Assembly (NCBI GenBank): GCA_017462755.1 | Contig: JAFTQM010000026.1 | Span: 1 to 40,934, forward strand | Direction of reading: 5' to 3' | From: Lachnospiraceae bacterium | GTDB lineage: Bacteria; Bacillota; Clostridia; Lachnospirales; Lachnospiraceae | DNA length: 40,934 nt | In this document: one piece after another, positions 1 through 7,344 of the stretch | Position numbering within the stretch: the first letter of the stretch is position 1 | Layout: the number at the start of each line of letters is the position of its first letter | The notes under the pieces: model-generated | Told to the model about the DNA's origin: nothing | Databases searched by the model: none | What the model saw: the letters and a program-made list of their open reading frames with translations, nothing else | Program-made: the position numbers and the translations under genes

Positions 1-18
1 AACAGATACTTCGGCTAA
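1..18 (+). CDS. Rubrerythrin, C-terminal six codons only (partial)
   Basis: The first 18 bases read N-R-Y-F-G-stop. The same bases occur at 1264-1281, where a longer in-frame stretch gives DEARHGKAFEGLLNRYFG and stop, the typical C-terminus of rubrerythrin. Rubrerythrin is a cytoplasmic di-iron peroxide-detoxifying protein of anaerobes. I infer that an intact rubrerythrin gene lies to the left of the window. Only the tail is visible, so the call rests on the duplicated copy. Confidence 0.6.
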   Translation, partial: NRYFG

Positions 19-50
19 TCCTTAAACCATTGATTTATAAGATTTTTTTG

Positions 51-85
51 GAGATAGTTCCTGTATTGGGGGCTATCTCTTTTTA
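51..85 (+). terminator. Rho-independent terminator of rubrerythrin
   Basis: GAGATAG (51-57) pairs with CTATCTC (73-79), extended by inner T-G and C-G pairs, and is followed by a run of T. An identical terminator is present in the second repeat copy. Confidence 0.8.
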
Positions 86-115
86 TGGTCTGAAATAGCA
101 TTTTAATCAACCTCA

Positions 116-188
116 TGTGGCACGATTGTGGCATGGCTTACTCATTTACTGGTTATTAATCATTCAATGTGGCATTCATCCGTGTGGC
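116..188. other. Four TGTGGC direct repeats, candidate integrase arm-type sites
   Basis: TGTGGC occurs at 116, 127, 168 and 183, all in the same orientation just inside the left direct repeat. Short clustered direct repeats beside an attachment site are typical arm-binding sites of tyrosine recombinases. No integrase gene is seen in the insert, so this is inference. Confidence 0.3.
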
Positions 189-465
189 CTATAATGTCGT
201 TACGTTTTTATTCTATGCTTTTTATTTGAAACCAAATCATTCCATGTACATTTTCTTCAAAAACTGATTGACTTTTCAGCAAAATACGCATATTATAATT
301 ATAGAAGGACACTTCTCGAGAAGCACACTCGTAGAAAATGCTTTCCTTGCCTTTGAAGTAGAATCCGTGATGGAATGCGGGGACTATGGAGGTTTACAAA
401 GGTGGCAACTTACCATAATCCATCTTAGCTTCGGCGAAAGAAAGTTGTATTTACTAAAGGATTTG
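189..465. other. Gap between left repeat and PBECR4 gene
   Basis: An open frame runs through this stretch from a TTG at 268, but it has no ribosome binding site and its translation shows no recognisable domain. A perfect terminator hairpin lies between it and the well-marked ATG at 511. I take it as non-coding or the remnant of an older gene. A TATAAT box at 190-195 lacks a convincing -35. Confidence 0.4.
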
Positions 466-466
466 A

Positions 467-496
467 AAGCCTTGCAGTCTATGCAAGGCTTTTTTC
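467..496 (+). terminator. Terminator or attenuator just upstream of the PBECR4 gene
   Basis: A perfect 10-bp stem (467-476 with 482-491, loop GTCTA) is followed by a T run. It lies only 15 bases before the RBS-supported ATG at 511. It may end a lost upstream gene, or attenuate transcription into the nuclease gene. Confidence 0.7.
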
Positions 497-510
497 ATAC
501 GGAGAACTAT

Positions 511-1122
511 ATGGACTTAATCTATGAATGTGCTGTAAAATTCATACTTCTTGAACAATATGAATATAAATTTATCGTTTCTAAAAACCGTAAAACATGG
601 GAAATTATTTTAACCTTTTGCGATAGTGACTTCTTCCATCTGGCAGGCTTACATCATCTCACAGATATCAGTATTCCCAGAAACAGAAAAGAAACTCTGA
701 AAAACATTATTGAAAAGAAGAAGATAACAGATTCCCTGTTATACAGAAGTCGATTTTTTACTAATCCCGAACCAGATAAGGATATAAAATCAAGAATCGA
801 AGAATTACGTTTTCTGGAAGAATACTTAGACACCGATAATATAATTCGAATTTATAGTACCAAAAATATGAAATACCTTCATTCTTACATAACTGCTGAC
901 TATATTATTGAAAGCCAATTCAAAGGTTCGCAGGATATTGTTTATATTTTCTTAAAACAGCGAGAAGAAAATCCTGACGCATACTGTGTAACTTCCTTCT
1001 TCAAGAAAGACACTGTTACTTATAGTGGGGACTCTTTATATTGGATGTTAAAAGAAAAAATCAGTTCCAATGATTGTATTACGCTTTACCAACATCCAAA
1101 TTATAAGAGAACTTCATCATAA
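511..1122 (+). CDS. PBECR4-domain nuclease-like protein
   Basis: The 203-residue product resembles the PBECR4 family, part of the phage barnase/EndoU/colicin E5-D/RelE-like nuclease superfamily. Recognisable pieces are the N-terminal ECAVKFILLEQYEYKFIV, the motif FFHLAGLHHLTD near residue 45, and a C-terminal stretch with YIFLKQREENPDAY and SFFKKD. ATG 511 was chosen because GGAG lies six bases upstream (501-504) and because family members begin in this way. A longer frame from TTG 268 lacks an RBS and would run through a terminator hairpin. Codons are AT-rich, unlike the genes from 3100 on. No immunity protein, integrase or phage structural gene is adjacent. Nuclease activity is inferred from the family only. 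Confidence 0.7.
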   Translation: MDLIYECAVKFILLEQYEYKFIVSKNRKTWEIILTFCDSDFFHLAGLHHLTDISIPRNRKETLKNIIEKKKITDSLLYRSRFFTNPEPDKDIKSRIEELRFLEEYLDTDNIIRIYSTKNMKYLHSYITADYIIESQFKGSQDIVYIFLKQREENPDAYCVTSFFKKDTVTYSGDSLYWMLKEKISSNDCITLYQHPNYKRTSS

Positions 1123-1209
1123 AAAGCAAAGAACTACAAACTGCAAATAGTGTGCAAACTGGTGTGACTCAAAAATCGAAGTTTTGAAACCCGCATAAAT
1201 AAAGACTTT

Positions 1210-1281
1210 TTAATCCAGTACTATGACGAAGCAAGACATGGTAAGGCTTTTGAGGGATTATTAAACAGATACTTCGGCTAA
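1210..1281 (+). pseudogene. Rubrerythrin 3' fragment (duplicated tail)
   Basis: The frame ending at TAA 1279-1281 encodes YYDEARHGKAFEGLLNRYFG, the metal-ligand-bearing C-terminus of rubrerythrin (the E and H of EARH are di-iron ligands in the family). There is no start codon or upstream homologous sequence, so this is a fragment. It is the right-hand counterpart of the tail at 1-18 and marks the inner edge of the duplication. Confidence 0.75.
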
Positions 1282-1387
1282 TCCTTAAACCATTGATTTA
1301 TAAGATTTTTTTGGAGATAGTTCCTGTATTGGGGGCTATCTCTTTTTATGGTCTGAAATAGCATTTTAATCAACCTCATGTGGCACG
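1264..1387 (+). repeat. Right copy of the 124-bp direct repeat
   Basis: It is identical to 1-124 (offset 1263). It contains the rubrerythrin stop codon and a second copy of the terminator at 1314-1348. Similarity in coding sense begins upstream, around 1216, so the true duplicated unit may be about 170 bp. Confidence 0.85.
1314..1348 (+). terminator. Duplicated rubrerythrin terminator
   Basis: The same stem and T run as at 51-85, here following the rubrerythrin fragment. It would stop any transcript leaving the PBECR4 gene. Confidence 0.75.
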
Positions 1388-1502
1388 CTGTTGGGTGTTG
1401 AATACCTTTGTTTACACGTTTTTTGATATTTGGTAATTTTTTTAATGGGTGGAGCTCTGAGCGTAATTAACTTATCACATCCTTTCTTAAAAAATGGAAT
1501 AT

Positions 1503-1528
1503 AGAAAAAGAGATACCGAAGTACCTCT
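1503..1528 (-). terminator. Terminator of the 2366-1618 operon
   Basis: On the minus strand AGAGGTAC-TTCG-GTATCTCT forms an 8-bp stem with a UUCG tetraloop, followed by TTTTCT. It lies about 90 bases after the stop codon of the minus-strand gene ending at 1618. Positions 1388-1502 hold no other recognisable signal. Confidence 0.75.
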
Positions 1529-1617
1529 TAATCATTATGTTTAACCATTAAGTTGAAGGTATGCATATTTAGTGACTATGCTTGCTATAACGAAAAGGAT
1601 AAAAATTGCAAAAGATA

Positions 1618-1944
1618 TTATTTAAGAAGATTTATTAAGTTAAAGTATATTGTCTCTGGCAAGGGTGGAAAATGTTGTTTTTTATAAGACATCATTTCCA
1701 AAACATCTATCCATTCGTTTGTTCTATCCTTAGAGATGAAGTAAGCATCTACCTTTTTTCTGCTAAGAAAGTATTGTATCCCTTTTTGATTTCTTGCTAG
1801 AAAAGTAACGACGTACCAACATTGTTCAGGATCTTCTAAAAATGTTATATGAGTAGGTACGAAAGGTTCTCTTCCTTCAAAAACCCAAATGCGTTTTGTT
1901 AAATATTCTTTTTGATTTGAATTGAGTTCGTAAAAATTAGCCAT
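1618..1944 (-). CDS. Hypothetical protein, 108 aa
   Basis: I do not recognise this family. The protein starts MANFYELNSNQKEY and has mixed aromatic and charged residues, with no signal peptide or membrane segment. The ATG at 1944 follows GGGGG with eight bases of spacing. An in-frame upstream start at 1986 would lie inside the previous gene. The gene begins six bases after the stop of the YbjN-like gene, so the two are co-transcribed and probably act together. Base composition is AT-rich like the rest of the 1-3080 block. Confidence 0.65.
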   Translation of the reverse strand: MANFYELNSNQKEYLTKRIWVFEGREPFVPTHITFLEDPEQCWYVVTFLARNQKGIQYFLSRKKVDAYFISKDRTNEWIDVLEMMSYKKQHFPPLPETIYFNLINLLK

Positions 1945-1949
1945 TTTTA

Positions 1950-2366
1950 TTACCCCCAAAGACAACGCATTATTTTTGGATAACAATCGTCTGCAATATC
2001 TAATACTCTGGCAATTAAGCTCATAATGAGTTCGTTACTATCTTCTCCTGCCAAAAAGTCTGAACTAAGTATAATTCTACCATTATCATCAGTATAAATT
2101 TTAAACCATCGATAATAAGAATTAAGCTCATTAAGCATAGTCATAGATTCATATGTTGCTTCATCAATATCTCCTAATCCTCCGGCTGTTATCTGTATAA
2201 CGTTTGAGGTATCGTCATCAGATGATACTATAATCGTCATTAATACGGAAGAATGTTTGTCTAATGCATTCCTAATCACAACAATATTATTGTTATCAGG
2301 TACAGTTTGATATCGAAATCCGTGATTATCTAAAAATCTTTTAAAATTTCGTATAATTTGATTCAT
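1950..2366 (-). CDS. YbjN-like domain protein, 138 aa
   Basis: The layout (short N-terminal helix, then a beta-rich half with VVIRNAL, SVLMTIIVSS and MTMLNELNSYYRWFKIYTD, then a C-terminal helix LIMSLIARVLDIADD) fits the YbjN/type III secretion chaperone-like fold. Such proteins are thought to bind protein partners; a specific role cannot be given. Start ATG 2366 has AGGAGG eight bases upstream; an alternative GTG at 2402 has no RBS. It is the first gene of a two-gene operon, divergent from the XRE regulator at 2519 with 152 bases between the starts. Confidence 0.6.
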   Translation of the reverse strand: MNQIIRNFKRFLDNHGFRYQTVPDNNNIVVIRNALDKHSSVLMTIIVSSDDDTSNVIQITAGGLGDIDEATYESMTMLNELNSYYRWFKIYTDDNGRIILSSDFLAGEDSNELIMSLIARVLDIADDCYPKIMRCLWG

Positions 2367-2458
2367 GTTTGTAATCCTCCTATATGATATTTGGCTTATC
2401 ACTTATATTATACCACTTTTTATTTATTTGTCACTAATATTTTTTGAGCTTTGGATTA

Positions 2459-2490
2459 TTAATCTGTAACTAAACCAATAATATAATTGG
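2459..2490 (+). promoter_or_regulatory. Promoter with palindromic candidate operator of the XRE gene
   Basis: CCAAT (2475-2479) and ATTGG (2486-2490) form a 16-bp palindrome centred on a TATAAT box (2482-2487). A weak -35 (TTAATC, 2459-2464) lies 17 bases upstream. A palindrome covering its own -10 box suggests autorepression by the HTH protein. Confidence 0.45.
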
Positions 2491-2518
2491 GTTAACGATA
2501 AGAAGGGGGGATATCATT

Positions 2519-2836
2519 ATGAGAGAACTGGATTTTTCTGTAATTGGTCAACGGATTAAAGAGGTTAGATGTGAGAAAAAAATTACTCAAGAATATATTG
2601 CTAATGAAGTAGAGGTAAATGTATCACACATCAGTAATATAGAGAATAATAAGGTTAAGGTTAGTCTTACTCTGCTTGTATGTATTTGTAATGCATTAGA
2701 CATAACTGTTGATTATTTATTAGAAAATGAATATCATAATCCTACTTCTGCAACTGAGAAAGAATTGTTTAATACAGTTAAGAATATGGATAATGCTAAA
2801 TTAGAAACACTTTTGCGGATAGCCAAGGTACTTTAA
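2519..2836 (+). CDS. XRE-family transcriptional regulator, 105 aa
   Basis: Residues about 9-66 form a classic XRE helix-turn-helix (IGQRIKEVRCEKKITQEYIA, then VNVSHISNIENNKVKVSLTL and ALDITVDYLLEN). The rest is a short helical tail ending NAKLETLLRIAKVL, possibly for dimerisation. The start has a GGGGGG ribosome binding site. It is divergent from the YbjN-like operon and probably controls it and itself through the palindrome at 2475-2490. No downstream partner: 250 bases without a gene follow. Confidence 0.85.
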   Translation: MRELDFSVIGQRIKEVRCEKKITQEYIANEVEVNVSHISNIENNKVKVSLTLLVCICNALDITVDYLLENEYHNPTSATEKELFNTVKNMDNAKLETLLRIAKVL

Positions 2837-3028
2837 TGATAGTTTCGTCTATTCTCTTGTCTGTTTATTATATTTATATTCATAATGAATTGCTTTATCA
2901 TAAACTGTTATAATACGTCATTCATAATTAAATCCCTGATTTTTTATCTCTCATTATAAAGATGTATATAAGTGCATAGGTCCTCTGTTGATTTGCTATT
3001 CTATAGAGCTTTAGTTAGAGAAATTTAT

Positions 3029-3056
3029 TTTAACATTCTTGCGAATCTGGTATAAT
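3029..3056 (+). promoter_or_regulatory. Promoter of the GH105 operon
   Basis: TTTAAC (3029-3034), 16-base spacer, TATAAT (3051-3056), 44 bases before the chosen start codon. The rest of the gap 2837-3028 is AT-rich and shows no clear hairpin or ORF. Confidence 0.55.
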
Positions 3057-3099
3057 GACAGATGTAATTAACAATAGTTGATATGTTATGGAGGTTTAC

Positions 3100-4185
3100 A
3101 TGGAAAATAAGAAAACTGCATTAGACTATGCCAAGGCGGCCTGTGACACAATGATGCGCAAATTTGAAGCGGCAAAGCTGCCGCCGGAGGGACATTTTCA
3201 CTATCATCAGGGCGTGTTTTTGTCGGGCGTGTATCAGACGTATGAGCTTTGCAAGGAGGAAAAATATTTTCAGTACATAAAGGAGTGGGTGGATTCCATC
3301 ATTGACGAAGAAGGTCATATTCATGAGTACGACCCGGGGCAGTTGGATGACATTCAGCCGGGCATTTTGTTGTTTCCGTTGTTAGAGCGTACCAAAGAGG
3401 TGCGGTATCAGAAGGCTTTGGATGAGCTGGCAGAGGTAGTGCTGCATTTTAAACGGAACAAGGTGGGAGGCTTTTTTCATAAGGATTGGCATCCGCATCA
3501 GATGTGGCTGGATGGTTTGTATATGGGCGGACCGATTATTGCGGAGTATGGTCATCGGGAAAAAAGACCGGAATTTTTGGATTGCTGCATCGAGCAGGCA
3601 TTGCTTATGCGCAGGATGACGGAGGACAAGCAGACAGGGCTGTGGTATCATGCGTGGGATTGTTCTAAGGAAGCAAAGTGGGCGGACCCTGAGACTGGGC
3701 TTTCGCCGGAATTTTGGGGCAGATCCATGGGCTGGGTACCGGTGGCAGTGCTGGATGAGTTGGATTTTATTCCGACAGAGCATCCAAAGCGTGAGGAGAT
3801 GTGTCAGCTGGTAGTGGATTTATTGACTGCGCTTTGCAGATATCAGTCGGAGGAAGGTCGCTGGTATCAGGTAGTGAATAAGGGCGGCTGTGAAGGAAAC
3901 TGGCTGGAAAATTCCTGCAGTAGTCTTTATACGGCAGCGATTTGTAAGGCGGTACGAAAAGGGCTTCTGGATGAGATCTATTTAGAGCATGCGAAGAGAG
4001 CTTATGAGGCAGTCATTGCCAGTCTTACCTGGGAAGGAGAGGACGTTCAAATAGGTCATGTGTGCATCGGTACCGGTGTAGGCGATTACAAGCATTATTG
4101 TGAGCGTCCGGTGTCCGTGAACGATTTGCATGGTGTAGGTGCATTCTTACTGATGTGTGCAGAGGTAGCGAAAACGCTGAAATAG
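3100..4185 (+). CDS. GH105 unsaturated rhamnogalacturonyl hydrolase
   Basis: This 361-residue protein matches GH105 (YteR/RhiN type) in length and sequence. These enzymes remove the terminal delta-4,5-unsaturated galacturonate from rhamnogalacturonan oligosaccharides by vinyl-ether hydration. The (alpha/alpha)6 motifs are visible: HYHQGVFLSGVY near the start, YDPGQLDDIQPG, and WLDGLYMGGP, whose Asp138 corresponds to the general acid of YteR. WGRSMGWVPVAVLD and the C-terminal GTGVGDYKHY are also typical. There is no signal peptide, so it acts in the cytoplasm on imported oligosaccharides. ATG 3100 has GGAGG five bases upstream and is preferred to ATG 3088. Ten bases separate it from the next glycosidase, so the two form an operon. 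No transporter or regulator is beside them. Confidence 0.9.
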   Translation: MENKKTALDYAKAACDTMMRKFEAAKLPPEGHFHYHQGVFLSGVYQTYELCKEEKYFQYIKEWVDSIIDEEGHIHEYDPGQLDDIQPGILLFPLLERTKEVRYQKALDELAEVVLHFKRNKVGGFFHKDWHPHQMWLDGLYMGGPIIAEYGHREKRPEFLDCCIEQALLMRRMTEDKQTGLWYHAWDCSKEAKWADPETGLSPEFWGRSMGWVPVAVLDELDFIPTEHPKREEMCQLVVDLLTALCRYQSEEGRWYQVVNKGGCEGNWLENSCSSLYTAAICKAVRKGLLDEIYLEHAKRAYEAVIASLTWEGEDVQIGHVCIGTGVGDYKHYCERPVSVNDLHGVGAFLLMCAEVAKTLK

Positions 4186-4195
4186 GGGTCAAACA

Positions 4196-6319
4196 ATGGG
4201 GAATATGATAAGACTAATCGAAGAAATCAAGCATCCGTCCGAAGAATTCACACCGATTCCCTTTTGGTTTTTTAATGATGTACCGGACGAGGAACGTATT
4301 GCGGCACAGCTGAGAGATTATGTGGAAAAGGGTGTAAACGGCATTGTACTGCATCCGCGAATCGGGGTACCGGAGAGTTTGCCTTATTTGTCGGAAGCGT
4401 ATTTTGAGGTGGTACGTTTTATCGTAAAAACGGCAGCAGAGCTGAAGATGAAGGTGGTACTGTATGATGAGGGAATGTATCCTTCCGGTTCTGCGCATGG
4501 TCTGGTCGTCGCAGCCAATCCGGACTACGCCTCTAAGGGCATTCGATTGGTAGAGAGGGAAAGTGAGATTCCGGCGGAAGGAGAGATCATTACGCAGTTT
4601 GCCGAGGGAAACTATCTGGTGTACTGTTTTACCCACGGAACCATCCGAGGGATTCACTTCGGAGAGGACGATGGGGAGGCAGGTGCACCAGCATCTGCCG
4701 ATATATTGAATCCGGCAGCAGTAGAGGAATTTATCCATCTGACACATGACCGATATTATGAAGCATTGCGGGAATATTTCGGCAATACAGTGATTGCGTT
4801 CTTTACCGACGAGCCCTGTGCCTTGGGAAGAAACGCACGCGGATTTCGCGAATGGGTGTCCGGAATGGAGCAGGAGCTTGTGGCAGCGGGCGGCAGGCCG
4901 GAGGAATTGGAAGGGTTATTTACCGGAGAGCAGAATACTACTACGGAACTTTACCACAAGTTGATAAAAAAGCATCTGCGTGAGATTTTTTATGCCGCAC
5001 TTTCGCGGTGGTGCGAGCAGCATGGCATTGCGCTGATGGGGCATCCAGAGGCGAGTGATGATGTGGAGGAGGAATTGTATTTTCACATTCCGGGACAGGA
5101 TTTGATTATGCGCAGAGTGTCTCCGGAGACCGGCGGCATCAGCGAATTTGATTCGGTACAGGCGAAGCTTGCAGCGGATATCGCCAGACATTTAGGGCGC
5201 AGACGCAATGCAAATGAATGCTTTGGGGTATGCTTTCGAAATCAAATCCCTTGGTACTTTACCGGTGCGGATATGAAATGGTATATTGACTGGCTGGGGC
5301 TTCGTGGTGTCAATTTGTATGTACCGCATGCGTTTTATTACAGTGTGGCAGGCAAACGGAAAGAGGAGCGTCCGCCGGATGTGGGTCCGAATAATATCTG
5401 GTGGAAGCATTATCGCAGATTTTCAGACTATATGAAACGCTTATCCTATCTGATGACGGATTCGGTAAATGGAGCCAGAGTAGCGGTGCTTTGTGATAAT
5501 AACCGGGTGCCTTATGCAGAGGTGGCGGCATTGTATGAACAGCAGATAGAATTTAATTATCTGCCGGTGACTTTGTTGGCGCAATGCTGTGTAAAAGGTG
5601 GCAGGCTTAGTATTGGAGAGTATCAATACGATGTAGTGCTGAATGTGTTGGGGGCACCATACCAGCAACTGCCTGTGGGCGAGGATGGTTCACAGGTTGT
5701 GGTAGTTAACGCGCCGGAAGCCTTGCTGCAGCTTAGAACAGTCAAGACAGCTCAGTCTTGTCCGAATCTGCGGGTATCCAAGCTACGCAAGCTGGATACG
5801 GATATGTATTTATTTTCCAATGAAGGCGAGCAGGAGATTTCGACTTGTGTGGAGGTGCCGGAGGCAGGTACGCCGATACTGGTGGATTTGTGGCGCGCAA
5901 AATGCTACAAAGCGCAGAGACAAGAAGGGATTCCGATTTGTCTGGCACCGAGAGAGACGGTTTTGCTGATTTTGGCAGATGCTACAGAGGCAGAAGCAAT
6001 GGAATTGGCACAAGCACAGGAGCTTTCGGGAGATTGGACGAACCGCTTTACTTTGCAGGAGAAAGCAGAGAATCAGGCAATTTATACTTACACCCATTAT
6101 GCGGAGACGGTCTTGGGGACAGAGAGCTTTCAGGTAAGGGGAGAAGAGATGGTAGAGTGTTACTGCAACGGTACGCTGGCGGATGTCAGCTTTTGGGGGC
6201 CACATCGATTTGAAATCGGCACTGTTCTGCGCAAAGGAGAGAATGAATTAAAGCTGGTTGTGACCGGCAATGCTGCCAATATCTATTGTGAGGCAGAAAT
6301 TGCTTATGGACTTGCCTGA
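4196..6319 (+). CDS. GH106-like TIM-barrel glycoside hydrolase (putative rhamnosidase)
   Basis: This 707-residue protein begins with PIPFWFFNDV, then GVNGIVLHPRIG, PYLSEAYFEVV and VVLYDEGMYPSG (89-98). This series is typical of GH106-like and related alpha-L-rhamnosidase-type barrels. AFFTDEP (Asp205, Glu206) probably contains a catalytic acid. The C-terminal part (about 600-707) is beta-rich, as in the family. No signal peptide is seen, so the enzyme is cytoplasmic. With GH105 ahead of it, a likely job is removing rhamnose from rhamnogalacturonan fragments. The family assignment is by motif and memory; the substrate is inferred from the neighbour. AGGGG lies eight bases before the ATG. No terminator is evident after the stop. 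Confidence 0.65.
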   Translation: MGNMIRLIEEIKHPSEEFTPIPFWFFNDVPDEERIAAQLRDYVEKGVNGIVLHPRIGVPESLPYLSEAYFEVVRFIVKTAAELKMKVVLYDEGMYPSGSAHGLVVAANPDYASKGIRLVERESEIPAEGEIITQFAEGNYLVYCFTHGTIRGIHFGEDDGEAGAPASADILNPAAVEEFIHLTHDRYYEALREYFGNTVIAFFTDEPCALGRNARGFREWVSGMEQELVAAGGRPEELEGLFTGEQNTTTELYHKLIKKHLREIFYAALSRWCEQHGIALMGHPEASDDVEEELYFHIPGQDLIMRRVSPETGGISEFDSVQAKLAADIARHLGRRRNANECFGVCFRNQIPWYFTGADMKWYIDWLGLRGVNLYVPHAFYYSVAGKRKEERPPDVGPNNIWWKHYRRFSDYMKRLSYLMTDSVNGARVAVLCDNNRVPYAEVAALYEQQIEFNYLPVTLLAQCCVKGGRLSIGEYQYDVVLNVLGAPYQQLPVGEDGSQVVVVNAPEALLQLRTVKTAQSCPNLRVSKLRKLDTDMYLFSNEGEQEISTCVEVPEAGTPILVDLWRAKCYKAQRQEGIPICLAPRETVLLILADATEAEAMELAQAQELSGDWTNRFTLQEKAENQAIYTYTHYAETVLGTESFQVRGEEMVECYCNGTLADVSFWGPHRFEIGTVLRKGENELKLVVTGNAANIYCEAEIAYGLA

Positions 6320-6362
6320 GGGTATGTTTTTGCGCTTTTGTGAGGATTATCTTCCAATGTAA

Positions 6363-6391
6363 TTGACAAAAACTTATTTCTGATATAAAAT
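6363..6391 (+). promoter_or_regulatory. Strong sigma-A promoter
   Basis: TTGACA (6363-6368), 17-base spacer, TAAAAT (6386-6391) in an A-rich context. It leaves an untranslated leader of about 95 bases before the SpoIIAA-like gene. Confidence 0.75.
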
Positions 6392-6493
6392 AATAAAAAT
6401 CTATATATTCTGAAAATACATCATAAAAACATAAAACAGAAAGATAGTTTTTGAGAAGCGAGAAGTACAGATTACAATCAAGGAGGAAACAAT

Positions 6494-6892
6494 ATGGCAC
6501 AGGTGAATGGAGCACAATCGGTTGAAGTGATTGCAGGAAGAAAGATTGTACTTTCCGCAGGTGTAGGAAAGACGAATGAAGCAGAGTTGGATTGGCTGAC
6601 AGAAACAGTGTTGGCGAATGCGAAGGCATGGAAGCAGAGCGGATGGGCCTATATTGCAGACTGCTCGCAGATGAAGCCGGTGTCGCCTTCTGAGGGCGGT
6701 AAGCTGGTTGTTATGACCCAGAAGTTTGTAGAGGCAGGATGTCAGGCATTTGCGTTTGTAGAGGGTACCTCGATTATGCTGAAGATTCAGGCGCAGAAGA
6801 ATACGCAGCGTTCGGAAACCGGAGTTCTGGAAGGACATTTTGCTACACTTGATGAAGCATTGGCATGGTTAAAGGAAGAGGTTAAGATTTGA
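6494..6892 (+). CDS. SpoIIAA-like (STAS-related) small protein, 132 aa
   Basis: The layout resembles SpoIIAA-like/STAS-related proteins: beta-strand IVLSAGVGKTN, helix, WAYIADCSQMKPVSP (the ligand-loop region), helix, AFAFVEGTS, and the C-terminal FATLDEALAWLKEE that often closes such folds. It is soluble and cytoplasmic. The exact function is unknown. It has a strong promoter, an AGGAGG six bases before ATG, and its own terminator, so it is a well-expressed single-gene unit. Confidence 0.6.
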   Translation: MAQVNGAQSVEVIAGRKIVLSAGVGKTNEAELDWLTETVLANAKAWKQSGWAYIADCSQMKPVSPSEGGKLVVMTQKFVEAGCQAFAFVEGTSIMLKIQAQKNTQRSETGVLEGHFATLDEALAWLKEEVKI

Positions 6893-6914
6893 TTTGATAT
6901 CGATTAGATGAGGC

Positions 6915-6950
6915 AATCCCCACGTACATTCGGCGTGGGGATTCTTTGCG
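6915..6950 (+). terminator. Rho-independent terminator
   Basis: AATCCCCACG (6915-6924) pairs perfectly with CGTGGGGATT (6934-6943) over a 9-base loop, followed by a T-rich tail. It ends the SpoIIAA-like transcript. Confidence 0.85.
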
Positions 6951-6960
6951 TTTATATTTT

Positions 6961-7225
6961 GCGTTTCTGTATTTCTCGCCTGCACAAACGGTTGATTACG
7001 AAATGCAGTTTTTGCTAACATCAGCCAAGTTTAACCTAAAACGCACGCAGGCACGCTCCCGCTACTTCGACACTCGCAGCGGTACATAAGACGCTAAAAT
7101 ACAGCGTCTAAGTACCGGCGGGTCTCAAGTACCTGCTTTGGTTTTGGTTAACTTGTCTGACGGAGATATCGTTTCTTGCGAATCTCGTAATCAACCGTTT
7201 GTGGTAGGCGAGAAATGCGGAAACT
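6961..7225. repeat. 265-bp fold-back (inverted repeat) element
   Basis: The outer arms at 6961-7000 and 7186-7225 are near-perfect inverted repeats, for example CGGTTGATTACG at 6989-7000 against CGTAATCAACCG at 7186-7197. Pairing continues inward: CCAAG...AACC...AAAAC (7025-7041) with GTTTTGG...AACTTG (7140-7155), and a central hairpin GGTAC...AAGACGCT with AGCGTCT...GTACC (7081-7116). The whole would fold into one long interrupted hairpin. There is no ORF. It lies between a terminator and the trpS promoter, so it is probably a MITE-like element or a structured repeat, not part of the trpS leader. Confidence 0.75.
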
Positions 7226-7240
7226 CAAGCGTCATACACA

Positions 7241-7269
7241 TTGACAAAACTCCGCGGGGAATCTATAAT
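7241..7269 (+). promoter_or_regulatory. Consensus sigma-A promoter of trpS
   Basis: Perfect TTGACA (7241-7246), 17-base spacer, perfect TATAAT (7264-7269). The predicted transcript starts near 7276, leaving a leader of about 70 bases. That is too short for a T-box riboswitch, and no T-box motif is visible. Confidence 0.85.
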
Positions 7270-7344
7270 TGATACATTAATTGATTGTACAGAAATTGGT
7301 GCCGTTACCTTGATTTTCGGGGGATGGCGAGAATGGAGCGTATC

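Larger units (their letters stand above)
1..124 (+). repeat. Left copy of 124-bp direct repeat (rubrerythrin 3' end plus terminator)
   Basis: Bases 1-124 are repeated without a difference at 1264-1387. The repeat covers the last rubrerythrin codons, a terminator and about 40 bases beyond it. The left limit cannot be seen because the window starts inside the repeat. After base 124 the two copies diverge completely. Direct repeats of a gene's 3' end around foreign DNA are the usual sign of site-specific integration (attL and attR), though a plain tandem duplication is possible. Confidence 0.85.

Noticed and set aside
268-510. Extension of the PBECR4 gene to TTG 268
   Set aside because: No RBS at 268, the frame would include a perfect terminator hairpin (467-496), and ATG 511 has GGAG six bases upstream and a family-like start.
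7276-7344. T-box riboswitch ahead of trpS
   Set aside because: The leader downstream of the consensus promoter is only about 70 bases, with no T-box motif or terminator. The large fold-back lies upstream of the promoter.
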